Part shown: piece by piece, positions 20,446 to 30,990 of the stretch
How positions within the stretch are numbered: the first letter of the stretch is position 1
Layout: each line of letters starts with the position of its first letter
Assembly (NCBI RefSeq): GCF_023072615.1
Contig: NZ_JAKNRW010000006.1
Coordinates: 62,001-126,000 of the forward strand
Direction of reading: 5' to 3'
From: Pseudomonas violetae
GTDB taxonomy: Bacteria; Pseudomonadota; Gammaproteobacteria; Pseudomonadales; Pseudomonadaceae
Length of the DNA stretch: 64,000 bases
Position numbers and translations under genes: made by a program
The notes under the pieces: generated by a model
The model's database searches: none
What the model saw: only the letters and a program-made list of their open reading frames with translations
What the model was told of the DNA's origin: nothing

Positions 20446-22545
20446 TTAAAGATCCATAGGTCGGTTGGCGGCTTGGATCGCGGTCAACGCGATGGTGTAG
20501 ACGATGTCGTCGACTTGCGCGCCGCGCGGCAGGTCGTTCACCGGTTTGCGCAGGCCTTGCAGCATTGGCCCGAGGCTGACGCAGTCGGCGCTGCGTTGCA
20601 CGGCTTTGTGCGTGGTGTTGCCGGTGTTCAGGTCGGGGAACACGAACACCGTGGCGCGACCGGCCACCTGGCTGTTCGGCGCCAGTTGCCGGGCCACGGT
20701 TTCGTTGGCGGCGGCGTCGTATTGCAGGGGGCCGTCGATCAGCAGCGAGTGCTGCTGTTCGTGGGCGAGCAATGTCGCTTCGCGGACTTTTTCGACTTCT
20801 TCGCCGCTGGCGGATTCGCCGCTGGAATAGCTGATCATCGCCACCCGTGGAGTGATGCCGAAAGCCGCCGCCGAGTCGGCACTTTGCAGGGCGATCTCGG
20901 CCAGTTCGCTGGCGCTCGGGTGCGGGTTCATCACGCAGTCGCCGTAGACCAGCACTTCTTCGGGGAACAGCATGAAAAACACCGAGGACACCAGGGTGCA
21001 GCCCGGTGCGGTCTTGATCAGCTGCAGGGCCGGGCGGATGGTGTTGGCGGTGGAGTGAATGACCCCGGACACCAGGCCGTCGACCTCGTCCAGCGCCAGC
21101 ATCATGGTGCCGATCACCACGGTGTCTTCCAGCTGCTGCTCGGCCATCGGCGCGTTGAGGCTTTTGCTTTTACGCAGCGCGACCATCGGCTCGACATAGC
21201 GCTCGCGGATCAGGTCAGGGTCGAGAATTTCCAGCCCGGGCGGCAGCTCGATATCGTGCGCACGGGCCACGGCTTCGACATCTGCGGGCTTGGCCAGCAA
21301 CACGCAGCGGGCGATGCCGCGTGCCTGGCAGATGGCAGCCGCCTGCACGGTCAACGGCTCGCTGCCCTCGGGCAACACGATGCGCTTGTTCGCGGCCTGG
21401 GCGCGTTGGATCAGTTGATAACGGAACACCGCCGGCGACAGGCGCATTTCCCGCGGAGTACCGCAGCGCTGGTGCAGCCAGTTGGCGTCGAGGTGGCTGG
21501 CGACGAAGTCGGTGATGATCTCCGCGCGCTCGCGGTCGTCGATCGGGATCTCCTTGTTCAGGCCGTTCAGCTGGTTGGCGGTGTCGTAGGAACCGGTGCT
21601 CACCGACAACACAGGCAGGCCCGCCTGCAAGGCGCCGCGGCACAGGTCCATGATGCGCGGGTCGGGCAGGGTGTCGCTGGTCAGCAGCAGGCCGGCCAGC
21701 GGCACGCCGTTCATGGCGGCGAGGCTGACGGCGAGGATGATGTCATCGCGGTCGCCCGGGGTCACCACGAGAACGCCGGGCTTGAGCAGCTCCACAGTGT
21801 TGCGCATGGTGCGGGCGCAGATGATGATTTTGCTCATGCGCCGGGTTTCGTAGTCCCCGGCGTTGAGAATCTGCGCGCCCATCAGGTCGGCGACGTCGCG
21901 GGTGCGCGGCGCATTGAGTTCCGGCTGAAACGGGATGCAGCCAAGCAGTTTGAAATCACCGCTGCGCAGTAACGGCGAATGTTCCTTCAGGCGCGAGGCG
22001 AAGACTTCCATGCTTTCATCGGTCTTGACCTTGTTGAGGATCACGCCGAGGACTTTCGGGTCTTTCGGGCCACCAAACAACTGTGCCTGCAATTCGACGC
22101 GGCCGGACAGTTCGGTGAGCACTTCGTTTTCCGGCGCCGAGACCAGGATCACGTCGGCGTCCAGGCTCTTGGCCAGGTGCAGATTGACCCGGGCGGCGTA
22201 GCTGGCACTGCGCGTCGGGACCATGCCTTCGACGATCAGCACGTCCTTGCCAATGGCTGCCTGCTGATAGAGCGTGATGATTTCTTCGAGCAACTCATCG
22301 AGCTGGCCGTCGCCCAGCATGCGCTCGACGTGGGCCAGGCCCAGGGGCTGGGGCGGTTTGAGGCCATGGGTGCGCGCCACCAGTTCGGTGGAGCGCTCAG
22401 GCCCGGTGTCGCCCGGGTGCGGTTGGGCGATAGGTTTGAAAAAGCCGACCTTGAGACCGGCCCGCTCAAGGGTACGCACCAGCCCGAGGCTGATGGAGGT
22501 CAGACCCACACCAAAATCGGTGGGCGCGATAAAAAAAGTTTGCAT
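20446..22545 (-). CDS. pta: Phosphate acetyltransferase Pta (long form)
   Basis: Interconverts acetyl-CoA and acetyl phosphate. The 699 residues have the three-part long Pta layout: an N-terminal BioD-like P-loop domain (1 to about 210), a DRTGG regulatory domain (about 210-340) and the catalytic PTA_PTB domain (about 370-690, with MLALDEVDGLVSGVIHSTANTIRPAL and SSVFFMLFP). Acetate kinase, the usual partner, is not beside it: the upstream gene here is a DUF3565 protein. The gene is followed without a gap by the acyltransferase. Confidence 0.96.
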   Translation of the reverse strand: MQTFFIAPTDFGVGLTSISLGLVRTLERAGLKVGFFKPIAQPHPGDTGPERSTELVARTHGLKPPQPLGLAHVERMLGDGQLDELLEEIITLYQQAAIGKDVLIVEGMVPTRSASYAARVNLHLAKSLDADVILVSAPENEVLTELSGRVELQAQLFGGPKDPKVLGVILNKVKTDESMEVFASRLKEHSPLLRSGDFKLLGCIPFQPELNAPRTRDVADLMGAQILNAGDYETRRMSKIIICARTMRNTVELLKPGVLVVTPGDRDDIILAVSLAAMNGVPLAGLLLTSDTLPDPRIMDLCRGALQAGLPVLSVSTGSYDTANQLNGLNKEIPIDDRERAEIITDFVASHLDANWLHQRCGTPREMRLSPAVFRYQLIQRAQAANKRIVLPEGSEPLTVQAAAICQARGIARCVLLAKPADVEAVARAHDIELPPGLEILDPDLIRERYVEPMVALRKSKSLNAPMAEQQLEDTVVIGTMMLALDEVDGLVSGVIHSTANTIRPALQLIKTAPGCTLVSSVFFMLFPEEVLVYGDCVMNPHPSASELAEIALQSADSAAAFGITPRVAMISYSSGESASGEEVEKVREATLLAHEQQHSLLIDGPLQYDAAANETVARQLAPNSQVAGRATVFVFPDLNTGNTTHKAVQRSADCVSLGPMLQGLRKPVNDLPRGAQVDDIVYTIALTAIQAANRPMDL

Positions 22546-22602
22546 GCGGATTCTCTAAGGGAGCGCAGGGGTGAGCATCTATCAGTGACGCTCTACCGAA
22601 TT

Positions 22603-22824
22603 TCAGTCGCCAAGGTTATCGCTAACCGAGCCTTGTGCGCACCAACCGCAAGCAAAGGGCTGGCCTATTTTTTCAATACGCTGCGCCGGGTCCATGACCC
22701 AGGCCCGGGATTGCCACGGCGGCTGGTGACGCAGGTGCTGGGTGTGGCCGCAGGAAAGCTCGACAACCCAATGCCCGTCTTCGTCCTGGTGGAAACCGGT
22801 GACCGTCGAGTCTTGCATCGTCAT
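22603..22824 (-). CDS. DUF3565 family protein
   Basis: A small protein (73 residues) of unknown function: TGFHQDEDGHWVVELSCGHTQHLRHQPPWQSRAWV followed by a CGWC pair. The histidines and cysteines (CGHTQH, CGWC) suggest a bound metal, perhaps zinc. Two starts are possible, 22824 (MTMQDS) and 22818 (MQDS); neither has a strong ribosome site. It is divergent from slyD with only 85 bases between starts. It is 57 bases upstream of pta on the same strand. Confidence 0.8.
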   Translation of the reverse strand: MTMQDSTVTGFHQDEDGHWVVELSCGHTQHLRHQPPWQSRAWVMDPAQRIEKIGQPFACGWCAQGSVSDNLGD

Positions 22825-22909
22825 CCGTCTGTCCGGGTTGTGTTCGCTTTCGGGCGATTGCTTCGCTAAACTTGGCCTTTCTAAATTCTTCTGCAAAAGG
22901 TCTCGCCCC

Positions 22910-23395
22910 ATGCTGATCGCCGCCAATAAGGCTGTCTCCATCGACTATACCCTGACCAACGACGCTGGTGAGGTCATCGACAGCTCCGCCGGCGGCGCGC
23001 CGCTGGTTTACCTGCAAGGCGCAGGCAACATCATCCCAGGTCTGGAAAAAGCCCTGGAAGGCAAGGCAGTTGGTGATGAACTGACCGTCGCTGTTGAACC
23101 TGAAGACGCTTACGGCGAATACGCTGCCGAACTGGTCAGCACCTTGAGCCGCAGCATGTTCGAAGGCGTCGACGAACTGGAAGTGGGCATGCAGTTCCAC
23201 GCTTCCGCTCCGGACGGCCAGATGCAGATCGTCACCATTCGCGATCTGGACGGCGATGACGTGACTGTCGACGGCAACCACCCGTTGGCCGGTCAGCGCC
23301 TGAACTTCCAGGTCAAGATCATCGACATCCGTGACGCCAGCCAGGAAGAAGTTGCCCATGGTCACGTCCATGGCGAAGGTGGTCATCACCACTGA
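22910..23395 (+). CDS. slyD: FKBP-type peptidyl-prolyl isomerase SlyD
   Basis: Cytoplasmic chaperone and prolyl isomerase, also a nickel/metal-binding protein in enterobacteria. The 161 residues begin MLIAANKAVSIDYTLTNDAGEVIDSS and contain the split FKBP domain with the inserted flap domain (about 70-120), then a short histidine-containing tail (HGHVHGEGGHHH) that is much shorter than in E. coli but still can bind metal. The ATG at 22910 is chosen over upstream in-frame codons that overlap DUF3565. Confidence 0.94.
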   Translation: MLIAANKAVSIDYTLTNDAGEVIDSSAGGAPLVYLQGAGNIIPGLEKALEGKAVGDELTVAVEPEDAYGEYAAELVSTLSRSMFEGVDELEVGMQFHASAPDGQMQIVTIRDLDGDDVTVDGNHPLAGQRLNFQVKIIDIRDASQEEVAHGHVHGEGGHHH

Positions 23396-23424
23396 TTTTC
23401 TGCGCTAAGCTCAGAGAACTGGAG

Positions 23425-23449
23425 AGGCGCCCGAGGGCGCCTTTTTTAG
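23425..23449 (+). terminator. Rho-independent terminator after slyD
   Basis: A compact hairpin (GAGGCGCC / GGGCGCCTTTTTT) 30 bases after the slyD stop, followed by six T. Confidence 0.9.
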
Positions 23450-23518
23450 TCTGCGGTTGTCCATGGCAGCGCCGCCAGGTAGCTGTTTCGAGAAGAACAC
23501 GGGAATGTGGAGATCGTC

Positions 23519-24001
23519 ATGAGTGCTTTTCACGACCTTAAATTGACAGCCCTGGATGGTCAGGAACTACCGCTGGCACCTTTCAAGGGGCGCGTCGTAC
23601 TGGTAGTGAACGTTGCCTCCAAATGTGGCCTTACCCCCCAATATGCGGCGCTGGAGAACCTTTACCAGCAATACAAGGACAAGGGTTTCAGTGTGCTTGG
23701 GTTGCCGTGCAACCAGTTTGCCGGACAGGAGCCGGGGACTGAGCAGGAGATCCAGGACTTCTGCAGCCTGAACTATGGCGTGACGTTTCCGTTGTCCAGC
23801 AAGCTGGAAGTGAACGGGCATGACCGTCATCAGTTGTACCGCCTGCTGGCGGGCGAGGGCGCTGAATTTCCCGGGGACATTACCTGGAACTTCGAAAAAT
23901 TCCTGCTGGGCAAGGACGGGCGCGTGCTGGCACGGTTCTCGCCGCGCACGGCGCCGGATGATGCTTCTGTGGTCCAGGCGATCGAAAAAGCGCTGGGCTA
24001 G
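23519..24001 (+). CDS. Glutathione peroxidase-family thiol peroxidase
   Basis: A 160-residue BtuE/Gpx-type peroxidase that reduces hydrogen peroxide and lipid peroxides, using thioredoxin or glutathione. The peroxidatic cysteine is Cys36 in NVASKCGLTPQY (cysteine, not selenocysteine), with GLPCNQFAGQEPG supplying a second cysteine and the catalytic glutamine, and WNFEKFLLG the catalytic tryptophan and asparagine. The ATG at 23519 fits MSAFHDLKL; the upstream alternative adds four residues only. It stands alone between slyD and the reductase gene. Confidence 0.92.
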   Translation: MSAFHDLKLTALDGQELPLAPFKGRVVLVVNVASKCGLTPQYAALENLYQQYKDKGFSVLGLPCNQFAGQEPGTEQEIQDFCSLNYGVTFPLSSKLEVNGHDRHQLYRLLAGEGAEFPGDITWNFEKFLLGKDGRVLARFSPRTAPDDASVVQAIEKALG

Positions 24002-24115
24002 AAGATCGTTTGCTTTGCTTTTTGATCCTTAATCACCAAAATCAATAGTACTGTTCAGCTCTCGAGACGCTCCATATTATGGTTGTCATAAAGCCAACCC
24101 CTCGTGGAGCGTCCC

Positions 24116-25219
24116 ATGCCCGTCAAAGCCCTGTTCAAACCGTTCCACCTCGGCACCCTGGAACTGCCGACCCGCGTCGTCATGGCGCCCATGACTCGCT
24201 CGTTTTCTCCAGGCGGCGTGCCCAATTCCAAGGTGATCGAGTACTACCGTCGACGCGCTGCCGCCGGCGTCGGCCTGATCATTACCGAAGGCACCACAGT
24301 CGGGCACCAGGCCTCTAATGGCTACCCGAACGTGCCGCACTTCTACGGTGAGGCCGCGTTGGCCGGCTGGAAGAAGGTGGTAGATGCGGTGCACGCCGAA
24401 GGCGGCAAGATCGTTCCTCAGTTGTGGCATGTCGGCAGCGTGCGGCGCATCGGCACCGAGCCGGACGCCAGCGTGCCGGGCTATGGTCCGTCGGAAAAGG
24501 TGAAGGACGATCAGGTCGTGGTTCACGGCATGACCAAACAGGACATTCAGGACGTCATCGCCGCATTCGCCCAGGCGGCCAAGGATGCGCAAAGCATCGG
24601 CATGGACGGCGTGGAAATACACGGGGCCCACGGCTATCTGGTCGATCAGTTCTTCTGGGAAGGCTGCAATCAGCGCACCGACGAGTACGGTGGCAGCCTG
24701 GCCAATCGTTCGCGGTTTGCCATCGAATTGATTCAAGCCGTGCGGTCGGCGGTCGGCGAAGGCTTCCCGATCATCTTCCGTTTCTCCCAGTGGAAGCAGC
24801 AGGATTACACCGCCCGTCTGGTGCAGACCCCGCAAGCGCTGGGTGAATTTCTCCAGCCGCTGTCCGACGCCGGCGTGGATATTTTCCACTGCTCGACGCG
24901 CCGTTTCTGGGAGCCGGAGTTCGACGGTTCCGAACTGAACCTGGCCGGCTGGACCCGCAAACTCACTGGCAAGCCGACCATCACGGTGGGTAGCGTCGGC
25001 CTGGACGGCGAGTTCCTGCAATTCATGGTCAACACCGACAAGATCGCGCAACCAGCCAGCCTGGAAAATCTGCTGGAACGCTTGAACAATGATGAGTTCG
25101 ATCTGGTGGCGGTAGGGCGTGCGTTGCTGGTGGATCCGGACTGGGCGCAGAAGGTACGGGACGGGCGTGAGGAAGACATCCTGCCGTTCAGTCGTGAGGC
25201 CTTGATGACGCTGGTTTAA
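24116..25219 (+). CDS. Old-yellow-enzyme family NADH:flavin oxidoreductase / alkene reductase
   Basis: FMN-dependent reductase of the OYE family, predicted to reduce activated C=C bonds of enals, enones, maleimides or nitro compounds. The 367 residues form one TIM barrel: RVVMAPMTRS near the N-terminus, HVGSV, the substrate-binding IHGAHGYLVDQFFWEGCNQRTDEYGGS and VGRALLVDPDW at the phosphate-binding end. The start at ATG 24116 follows TGGAGCGTCCC; the upstream GTG is less likely. Substrate cannot be predicted. Confidence 0.9.
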   Translation: MPVKALFKPFHLGTLELPTRVVMAPMTRSFSPGGVPNSKVIEYYRRRAAAGVGLIITEGTTVGHQASNGYPNVPHFYGEAALAGWKKVVDAVHAEGGKIVPQLWHVGSVRRIGTEPDASVPGYGPSEKVKDDQVVVHGMTKQDIQDVIAAFAQAAKDAQSIGMDGVEIHGAHGYLVDQFFWEGCNQRTDEYGGSLANRSRFAIELIQAVRSAVGEGFPIIFRFSQWKQQDYTARLVQTPQALGEFLQPLSDAGVDIFHCSTRRFWEPEFDGSELNLAGWTRKLTGKPTITVGSVGLDGEFLQFMVNTDKIAQPASLENLLERLNNDEFDLVAVGRALLVDPDWAQKVRDGREEDILPFSREALMTLV

Positions 25220-25238
25220 GCGGCGTCTGGTCGGGCCT

Positions 25239-25335
25239 CATCGCGGGCAAGGCCGGCTCCCACACGTTTTGTGGCGGTCACACCAGCTGTGAACACCCCA
25301 GAACACTGTGGGAGCGTGCTTGCCCGCGAAGACGG
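25239..25335. repeat. REP pair, GTGGGAGC family
   Basis: Inverted copies near 25239-25265 (TCGCGGGCAAGGCCGGCTCCCAC) and 25305-25335 (TGTGGGAGCGTGCTTGCCCGCGA) between convergent genes. The two arms differ at a few positions, so the pair is somewhat decayed. Confidence 0.82.
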
Positions 25336-25355
25336 CCTCAAGGTCAACAAACAAT

Positions 25356-26531
25356 TCAAGGCACTGTCGGTGCATTCGGCACCACCGACTCCCCAATACA
25401 AGCCCCCCGCAACTGCCCCTCAAACTGCTCGATAATCGCCGGCCAGCCCTGGCGACTGGCATGTTGCCGGGCGTTCAGCCGCACGCAACGCAACGTTTCT
25501 CGCTCCTCTAGCAACCACGCCGCCGCATCGCAAAACGCATCTTCATCCCCTGGCATTGCCAGCACTCCGTTGTAGCCATGGCGAATATGCTGGGCCGCTG
25601 CAGCCTGATCGTAGGCCACCACGCCCAGGCCTGAAGCCAGCGCCTCCAGCACTACATTGCCGAAGGTCTCGGTCATGCTCGGGAATAGAAACACATCCCC
25701 CGACGCATAGTGACTGGCCAGGACTTCCCCGCGCAGGGCTCCGCAGAAGATCGCTTGGGGCAGTTCCTTTTCGAGCGCAGCCCGTTGTGGGCCGTCACCA
25801 ATCACGATCAATTTCAGATTCTTCTGTGGATAACTCGTCTTCAACGTATCGAAACAACGGTTGAGCAGGCCCAGGTTCTTCTCCGGTGCCAGGCGACCGA
25901 CATGGATCACCGCAATGTCGCGCTCGGCAAGGCCCCACTGCTCACGCAGTGCAGGCAGGCGCCTGGTCGGATGAAACAACTGGCTGTCGACCCCGCGGGA
26001 CAACAATGCCAGCCGCTCGAAATGCCGACGCTCCAGCTCCAGTTGCTGGCTGGCACTCGGCACCAGCGTCAGTCTCGAACGGTTGTGAAACCAGCGCAGG
26101 TAGTGCGTCAGCAGGCGGGTCAGCAAACCGAATCCGTACTGACTGGTGTACTGCTGGAAATTGGTGTGAAACCCGCTGACCACCGCAATGCCCAGGCGAC
26201 GAGCCGCGCGTAACGCGGACAACCCCAGCGGCCCTTCGGTAGCGATGTAGAGCACGTCCGGACGATGGCGTTGCCAGCGCCGCAGCAATTTGTGCATCGA
26301 CGACTGCCCCCACTGTAAGCCCGGATAGCCCGGCAGCGGCCAGCCCCGGCACAGCAGCAGCTCATCGTCGCCACCGATGTGCTGGTCTCCCTCCTGGCGG
26401 GGGCGCACCAGCTCCACGCGATGCCCGCGCGCGCGCAAGCCGTCGCACAAGCGGCCAAGAGTATTGGCCACGCCGTTGATTTCGGGAGGGAAGGTTTCGG
26501 TGATCAGGGTGATATGCAGAGCTGTCGTCAT
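25356..26531 (-). CDS. GT4-family glycosyltransferase
   Basis: A 391-residue retaining glycosyltransferase of the GT-B fold. The N-terminal domain opens with ITETFPPEINGVANTLGRL, typical of mannosyl/glucosyl transferases acting on lipids (MgtA or PimB-like); the C-terminal GT1 domain shows VGRLAPEKNLGLL and the nucleotide-sugar motif FPSMTETFGNVVLEALASGLGVV with the E-x7-E pattern. The start at 26531 (MTTALHI) is chosen because residues before it are not family-like. It is 63 bases after cysZ on the same strand. Acceptor and sugar are unknown. Confidence 0.85.
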   Translation of the reverse strand: MTTALHITLITETFPPEINGVANTLGRLCDGLRARGHRVELVRPRQEGDQHIGGDDELLLCRGWPLPGYPGLQWGQSSMHKLLRRWQRHRPDVLYIATEGPLGLSALRAARRLGIAVVSGFHTNFQQYTSQYGFGLLTRLLTHYLRWFHNRSRLTLVPSASQQLELERRHFERLALLSRGVDSQLFHPTRRLPALREQWGLAERDIAVIHVGRLAPEKNLGLLNRCFDTLKTSYPQKNLKLIVIGDGPQRAALEKELPQAIFCGALRGEVLASHYASGDVFLFPSMTETFGNVVLEALASGLGVVAYDQAAAAQHIRHGYNGVLAMPGDEDAFCDAAAWLLEERETLRCVRLNARQHASRQGWPAIIEQFEGQLRGACIGESVVPNAPTVP

Positions 26532-26594
26532 GACCCCAGTGTCGGCTGGGGCCATGTCGTCGGTGTGACGGAGAAATGATGGATTTGTGAACAG

Positions 26595-27347
26595 TCAGCG
26601 CTGGGTCACCAGGTTTTCCGCGCCACGTTCACGCACCCAGAATAACGTTGCGCCCGCGACTGCCGCCGGCATCATCAGAATGTTGACCACCGGAATCAGC
26701 AGCACCAGGTAGACACTCCCGCCAAAACTCATGCTCTGCCAGCGCTTTTCGCGCAGCCAGGCAAGCATCTCGTTCCAGCCCAGCTTGTGGTTATCCGCCG
26801 GGTAGTCGATGTACTGGATCGCCATCATCCACACTCCGAACAACAGCCACAGCGGCGCGGCGATGATGTTCACCACCGGAATGAAAGACAGGATGAACAG
26901 CCCAAGCGCCCGGGGCAGGAAGTAGCCGAGCTTGCGCATTTCCCGGGCCAGGGTGCGCGGGATCATGGCGATCAGCTCACCCCAGCTGAAGGCCGGGAAG
27001 TCGTCGGTGCCACGCACCACCACTTCGACTTTTTCCGCGAGAAAGCCGTTGAAGGGCGCCGCGATGACGTTGGCCAGCATGGTGAAGGTGAAAAACACCA
27101 TCAACACCACCAGCACCACGAAAATCGGCCATAGGATGTAACTGAGAAAACTTAGCCACTCGGGCAGGGACGGCATCAGCGTATCGACCCACAGGCTGAA
27201 TTGATGGCTGGCCAGGTAGATCAATCCGACGAACAGTATCAGGTTGATCATCAGCGGCAACAGCACGAATAAACGCAGGCCGGGGCTCAGGACCAGCTTG
27301 AGGCCTTCACGCAGGTATTGCGGGCCAGAGAGTACGGGGGCGGGCAT
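26595..27347 (-). CDS. cysZ: Sulfate transporter CysZ (EI24 domain)
   Basis: Inner-membrane sulfate uptake protein for cysteine synthesis. The 250 residues form an EI24/CysZ domain with several membrane helices, for example [22 protein letters not shown] (about 26-47), [21 protein letters not shown] (about 68-89) and [29 protein letters not shown] (about 150-180), and the typical [11 protein letters not shown]. It is transcribed away from trxB. Confidence 0.92.
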   Translation of the reverse strand: MPAPVLSGPQYLREGLKLVLSPGLRLFVLLPLMINLILFVGLIYLASHQFSLWVDTLMPSLPEWLSFLSYILWPIFVVLVVLMVFFTFTMLANVIAAPFNGFLAEKVEVVVRGTDDFPAFSWGELIAMIPRTLAREMRKLGYFLPRALGLFILSFIPVVNIIAAPLWLLFGVWMMAIQYIDYPADNHKLGWNEMLAWLREKRWQSMSFGGSVYLVLLIPVVNILMMPAAVAGATLFWVRERGAENLVTQR

Positions 27348-28622
<1,275 letters not shown>

Positions 28623-28635
28623 GATCGTTGAAATG

Positions 28636-28663
28636 AAAAAACCGGCTTCGGCCGGTTTTTTTT
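28636..28663 (+). terminator. Rho-independent terminator after trxB
   Basis: AAAAAACCGGC-TTC-GGCCGGTTTTTTTT: a strong stem with a tight UUCG-type loop and T run, symmetrical enough to work in both directions. Confidence 0.92.
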
Positions 28664-28690
28664 GGGCATTCTGACTAGCGCCGCAAGTTA

Positions 28691-28724
28691 TGTGTGGGAG
28701 CGGGCAAGCCCCCTTCCACACAGG
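28691..28724. repeat. Single REP hairpin
   Basis: TGTGTGGGAGCGGGC paired with the imperfect arm CCCCCTTCCACACA, of the GTGGGAGC family, between convergent trxB and the FAD oxidase gene. Confidence 0.75.
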
Positions 28725-28732
28725 TATCGTGG

Positions 28733-30016
28733 TTAACCGCGAAACCGTTCTTGCACGTAATCCATCACTTTCAACGACTGATAAATCGCATTAGCTGCCA
28801 CCCGCCCAAATGGCCCGCCGTTCCAGTCCAGCAAGTAAGGTTTGAACAGCTCATACCGCCGGTTTTCCCCGCACACTGCTTCAGCGATGACGCGGCCGCC
28901 GATCGAGCCGGTATTCAAACCGTGCCCAGCAAATGAAGTACAGGCCCAGACACCCGGTTCCAGGAGCCCAAGGTTGGGCATCTTGTTGGTTGAATAGCCC
29001 ATCAGGCCGGACCAGGCCAGTTCGATTTTTACCGGGGCCAGCTGTGGATAGACCGAGACCATATCCGCCTTGAGCATGGCTGCCAGGGCCTGTTCGTTCT
29101 GTTCATTACGCGTGGTGATGCGCCCGCCCCACAGCAGGCGATCGCCTTCCACTACCCGGTAATAATCCGAAGCCCGACGGTCGTCGGAGAACGCCGCGCC
29201 GGAATCGAGCACGGATTTGATCGAATCACCCAGGTGTTCGGTCAGCACCACGTAGGTGGCGATCGGCAGGTAGGCGCGGCTTAGCTTCTGCAGCTCCGGG
29301 CCACCGTAACCGCCCGCGCAAAACACCAGATCCTGGCAGCGCACACTGCCGCTAGCCGTGTTGATCACTTTGTCCGCGCCTTCGTGATGCCAGGCAAGCA
29401 TCTTCGATTGTTCGTGGATCTTGCCGCCAGCCGCTTCAATCGCCAGTGCCAGGCCCAGGCAATAATTGAGCGGGTGAAAATGCAGGGCGTTCGGGTCTTC
29501 TACACCCTGGAAGTAGCGTTGGGTGTGAGCCCGTTGGCGGATCTGCGCGGTGTCGAGGTAGTTGAGCTCGTAGCCGAAGTCGCGGCGCATCGTCTCGATG
29601 TGAGACTTCACGCCAGCGCCGTCGTCGTAGCGCTTGACCCGGATCGTGCCGCAGGACGGCTCGCAACCGCGCAGCGCCAATTCGGCAATATTATTGCGTA
29701 CGATCTGCACGCCTTCGACTGACATCTGAAACAGTGCCTTGGCCTGATCCAGCCCGAGCTTTTTGCGAATGGCGCCCGAGCCTTCAGCCCAGCCAGGCGA
29801 GACCACGCCGCCATTGCGTCCGGATGCGCCCCAGGCAACCTGATGGGCCTCCAGCAGAATCACCCGTTTGCCCCGTTGGGTCAGTTCCAGGGCTGCAGTG
29901 AGGCCGGCGATGCCGGCACCGATGATGCACACGTCGCAGCTTTCATCGGTATTGAGTTCGGGCCTGGCCGCGTGGGGCAGCGAGGTTTGGGAGTACCAGG
30001 TGTTGGGGAAGGACAT
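28733..30016 (-). CDS. FAD-dependent amine/amino-acid oxidase (DAO family)
   Basis: A 427-residue flavoprotein of the DAO superfamily, similar to gamma-glutamylputrescine oxidase (PuuB/OrdL) type enzymes, which oxidise secondary or primary amines to aldehydes. The FAD-binding GxGxxG is at 33-38 (GAGIAG) followed by ILLEAHQVAWGASGRNGGVVSPGW, where a covalent or tight flavin contact is usual; the C-terminal FAGHGLNTGSIGGRVIAEAV closes the flavin site. The start at 30016 (MSFPNTWYSQT) is favoured over a longer frame overlapping a REP. It ends an amine/amino-acid uptake cluster, so it probably oxidises the imported compound. Confidence 0.82.
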   Translation of the reverse strand: MSFPNTWYSQTSLPHAARPELNTDESCDVCIIGAGIAGLTAALELTQRGKRVILLEAHQVAWGASGRNGGVVSPGWAEGSGAIRKKLGLDQAKALFQMSVEGVQIVRNNIAELALRGCEPSCGTIRVKRYDDGAGVKSHIETMRRDFGYELNYLDTAQIRQRAHTQRYFQGVEDPNALHFHPLNYCLGLALAIEAAGGKIHEQSKMLAWHHEGADKVINTASGSVRCQDLVFCAGGYGGPELQKLSRAYLPIATYVVLTEHLGDSIKSVLDSGAAFSDDRRASDYYRVVEGDRLLWGGRITTRNEQNEQALAAMLKADMVSVYPQLAPVKIELAWSGLMGYSTNKMPNLGLLEPGVWACTSFAGHGLNTGSIGGRVIAEAVCGENRRYELFKPYLLDWNGGPFGRVAANAIYQSLKVMDYVQERFRG

Positions 30017-30060
30017 GGGTCGATCCTTGAAAATAGTTGACCACTCACACACCCACTCAT

Positions 30061-30095
30061 CCCTGTGGGAGCGGGCAAGCCCGTTCCCACAGGGA
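30061..30095. repeat. Single REP hairpin inside the transporter cluster
   Basis: CCCTGTGGGAGCGGGC-AAG-CCCGTTCCCACAGGG lies between the binding-protein gene and the oxidase gene. In such a place it may protect the upstream mRNA or reduce expression of the oxidase gene. Confidence 0.85.
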
Positions 30096-30111
30096 TAGAG
30101 GGATGGTTGGG

Positions 30112-30945
30112 TTACTTGACTGTCGAGTAATCGACGCCGTACCACTTGGTCGACAATTTCGACAGCGTACCGTCCTTGTGCATTTCGTCGATGATGGTAC
30201 CGAGCTTCGCCTGCAACTCCGGATCCCCCTTGTCGGTCGCCACGGCCAGCGGTTCGTAGAAGGCGACAGCGTTATCCACAGCGCGCAGCGGGTAACCTTT
30301 TTTAACGGCCGCATCCAGGGTGCTGCGCTGGGTGAGGATGGCGTCCAGTCGAGCTCCATCGCCCAGACGCAGATCGTCCAGCGGTCCGACGGAGCCGGCG
30401 TAGGTCTTCATTTTTTCGGTCTTGACGTCGTACACCACCGGCGGCACATCGGTGGTTTCGATGGCCAGTGCCTGGTTGAGAAAGTCCTCGGAAGTGGTGC
30501 CGCCTTCAACGCCGATGGTCTTGCCATTCAGGGCCTTGTGGTCCGTGACCGTAGACTTGTCGTGCACGGCAAAGACATAGGGCACGTAGTAATAAGTCCC
30601 GGGGAAGTCGAGGATCCGCGCGCGACTCTTGGTAGCGGTCATCGAGCCCACGGACATGTCCCAGCGCCCGTTCCACCTGCCGGCGGTTATCACGTCCCAA
30701 TCGGGCGTGATGAACTTGACCTCGACCCCAAGGCGCTTGGCGATTTCTTTCGAGACGTCGATATCGAAGCCGTCGATTTCATTCTTGTCGTTGATGAAAC
30801 CTTGTGGCGGCCAGGTGGCCGACGTGGCGACCGTCATCGTCTTGCTGCTCTGGATCTTGTCCAGCACCGCACCGGCATTGGCGGCGCCGACAAACAACAG
30901 CGACATTGCGGCGGCGAGGGTGAGTACGCGTTTACTTCTGACCAT
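30112..30945 (-). CDS. ABC transporter substrate-binding protein, amino-acid type
   Basis: Periplasmic binding protein of the polar amino-acid (SBP_bac_3) family. The 277 residues start with a signal peptide (about 1-24, ending GAANA), then LDKIQSSKTMTVATSATWPPQGFINDKNEIDGFDIDVSKEIAKRLG, the classical opening of this family. The GTG/ATG choices at the N-terminus are MEMDMVRSK; the ATG at 30945 has GGAG at good spacing and gives a normal signal peptide. Ligand is not predictable, but neighbouring amine oxidase and aminotransferase suggest an amino acid or amine. Confidence 0.87.
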   Translation of the reverse strand: MVRSKRVLTLAAAMSLLFVGAANAGAVLDKIQSSKTMTVATSATWPPQGFINDKNEIDGFDIDVSKEIAKRLGVEVKFITPDWDVITAGRWNGRWDMSVGSMTATKSRARILDFPGTYYYVPYVFAVHDKSTVTDHKALNGKTIGVEGGTTSEDFLNQALAIETTDVPPVVYDVKTEKMKTYAGSVGPLDDLRLGDGARLDAILTQRSTLDAAVKKGYPLRAVDNAVAFYEPLAVATDKGDPELQAKLGTIIDEMHKDGTLSKLSTKWYGVDYSTVK

Positions 30946-30990
30946 GTCCATCTCCATGTCTCGTTATTGTTATGGCGGGCGAAGCGGTCT

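Noticed and set aside
19867..21972. A 701-codon open frame antisense to the acyltransferase and pta genes
   Set aside because: Shadow frame; no domain, no ribosome site.
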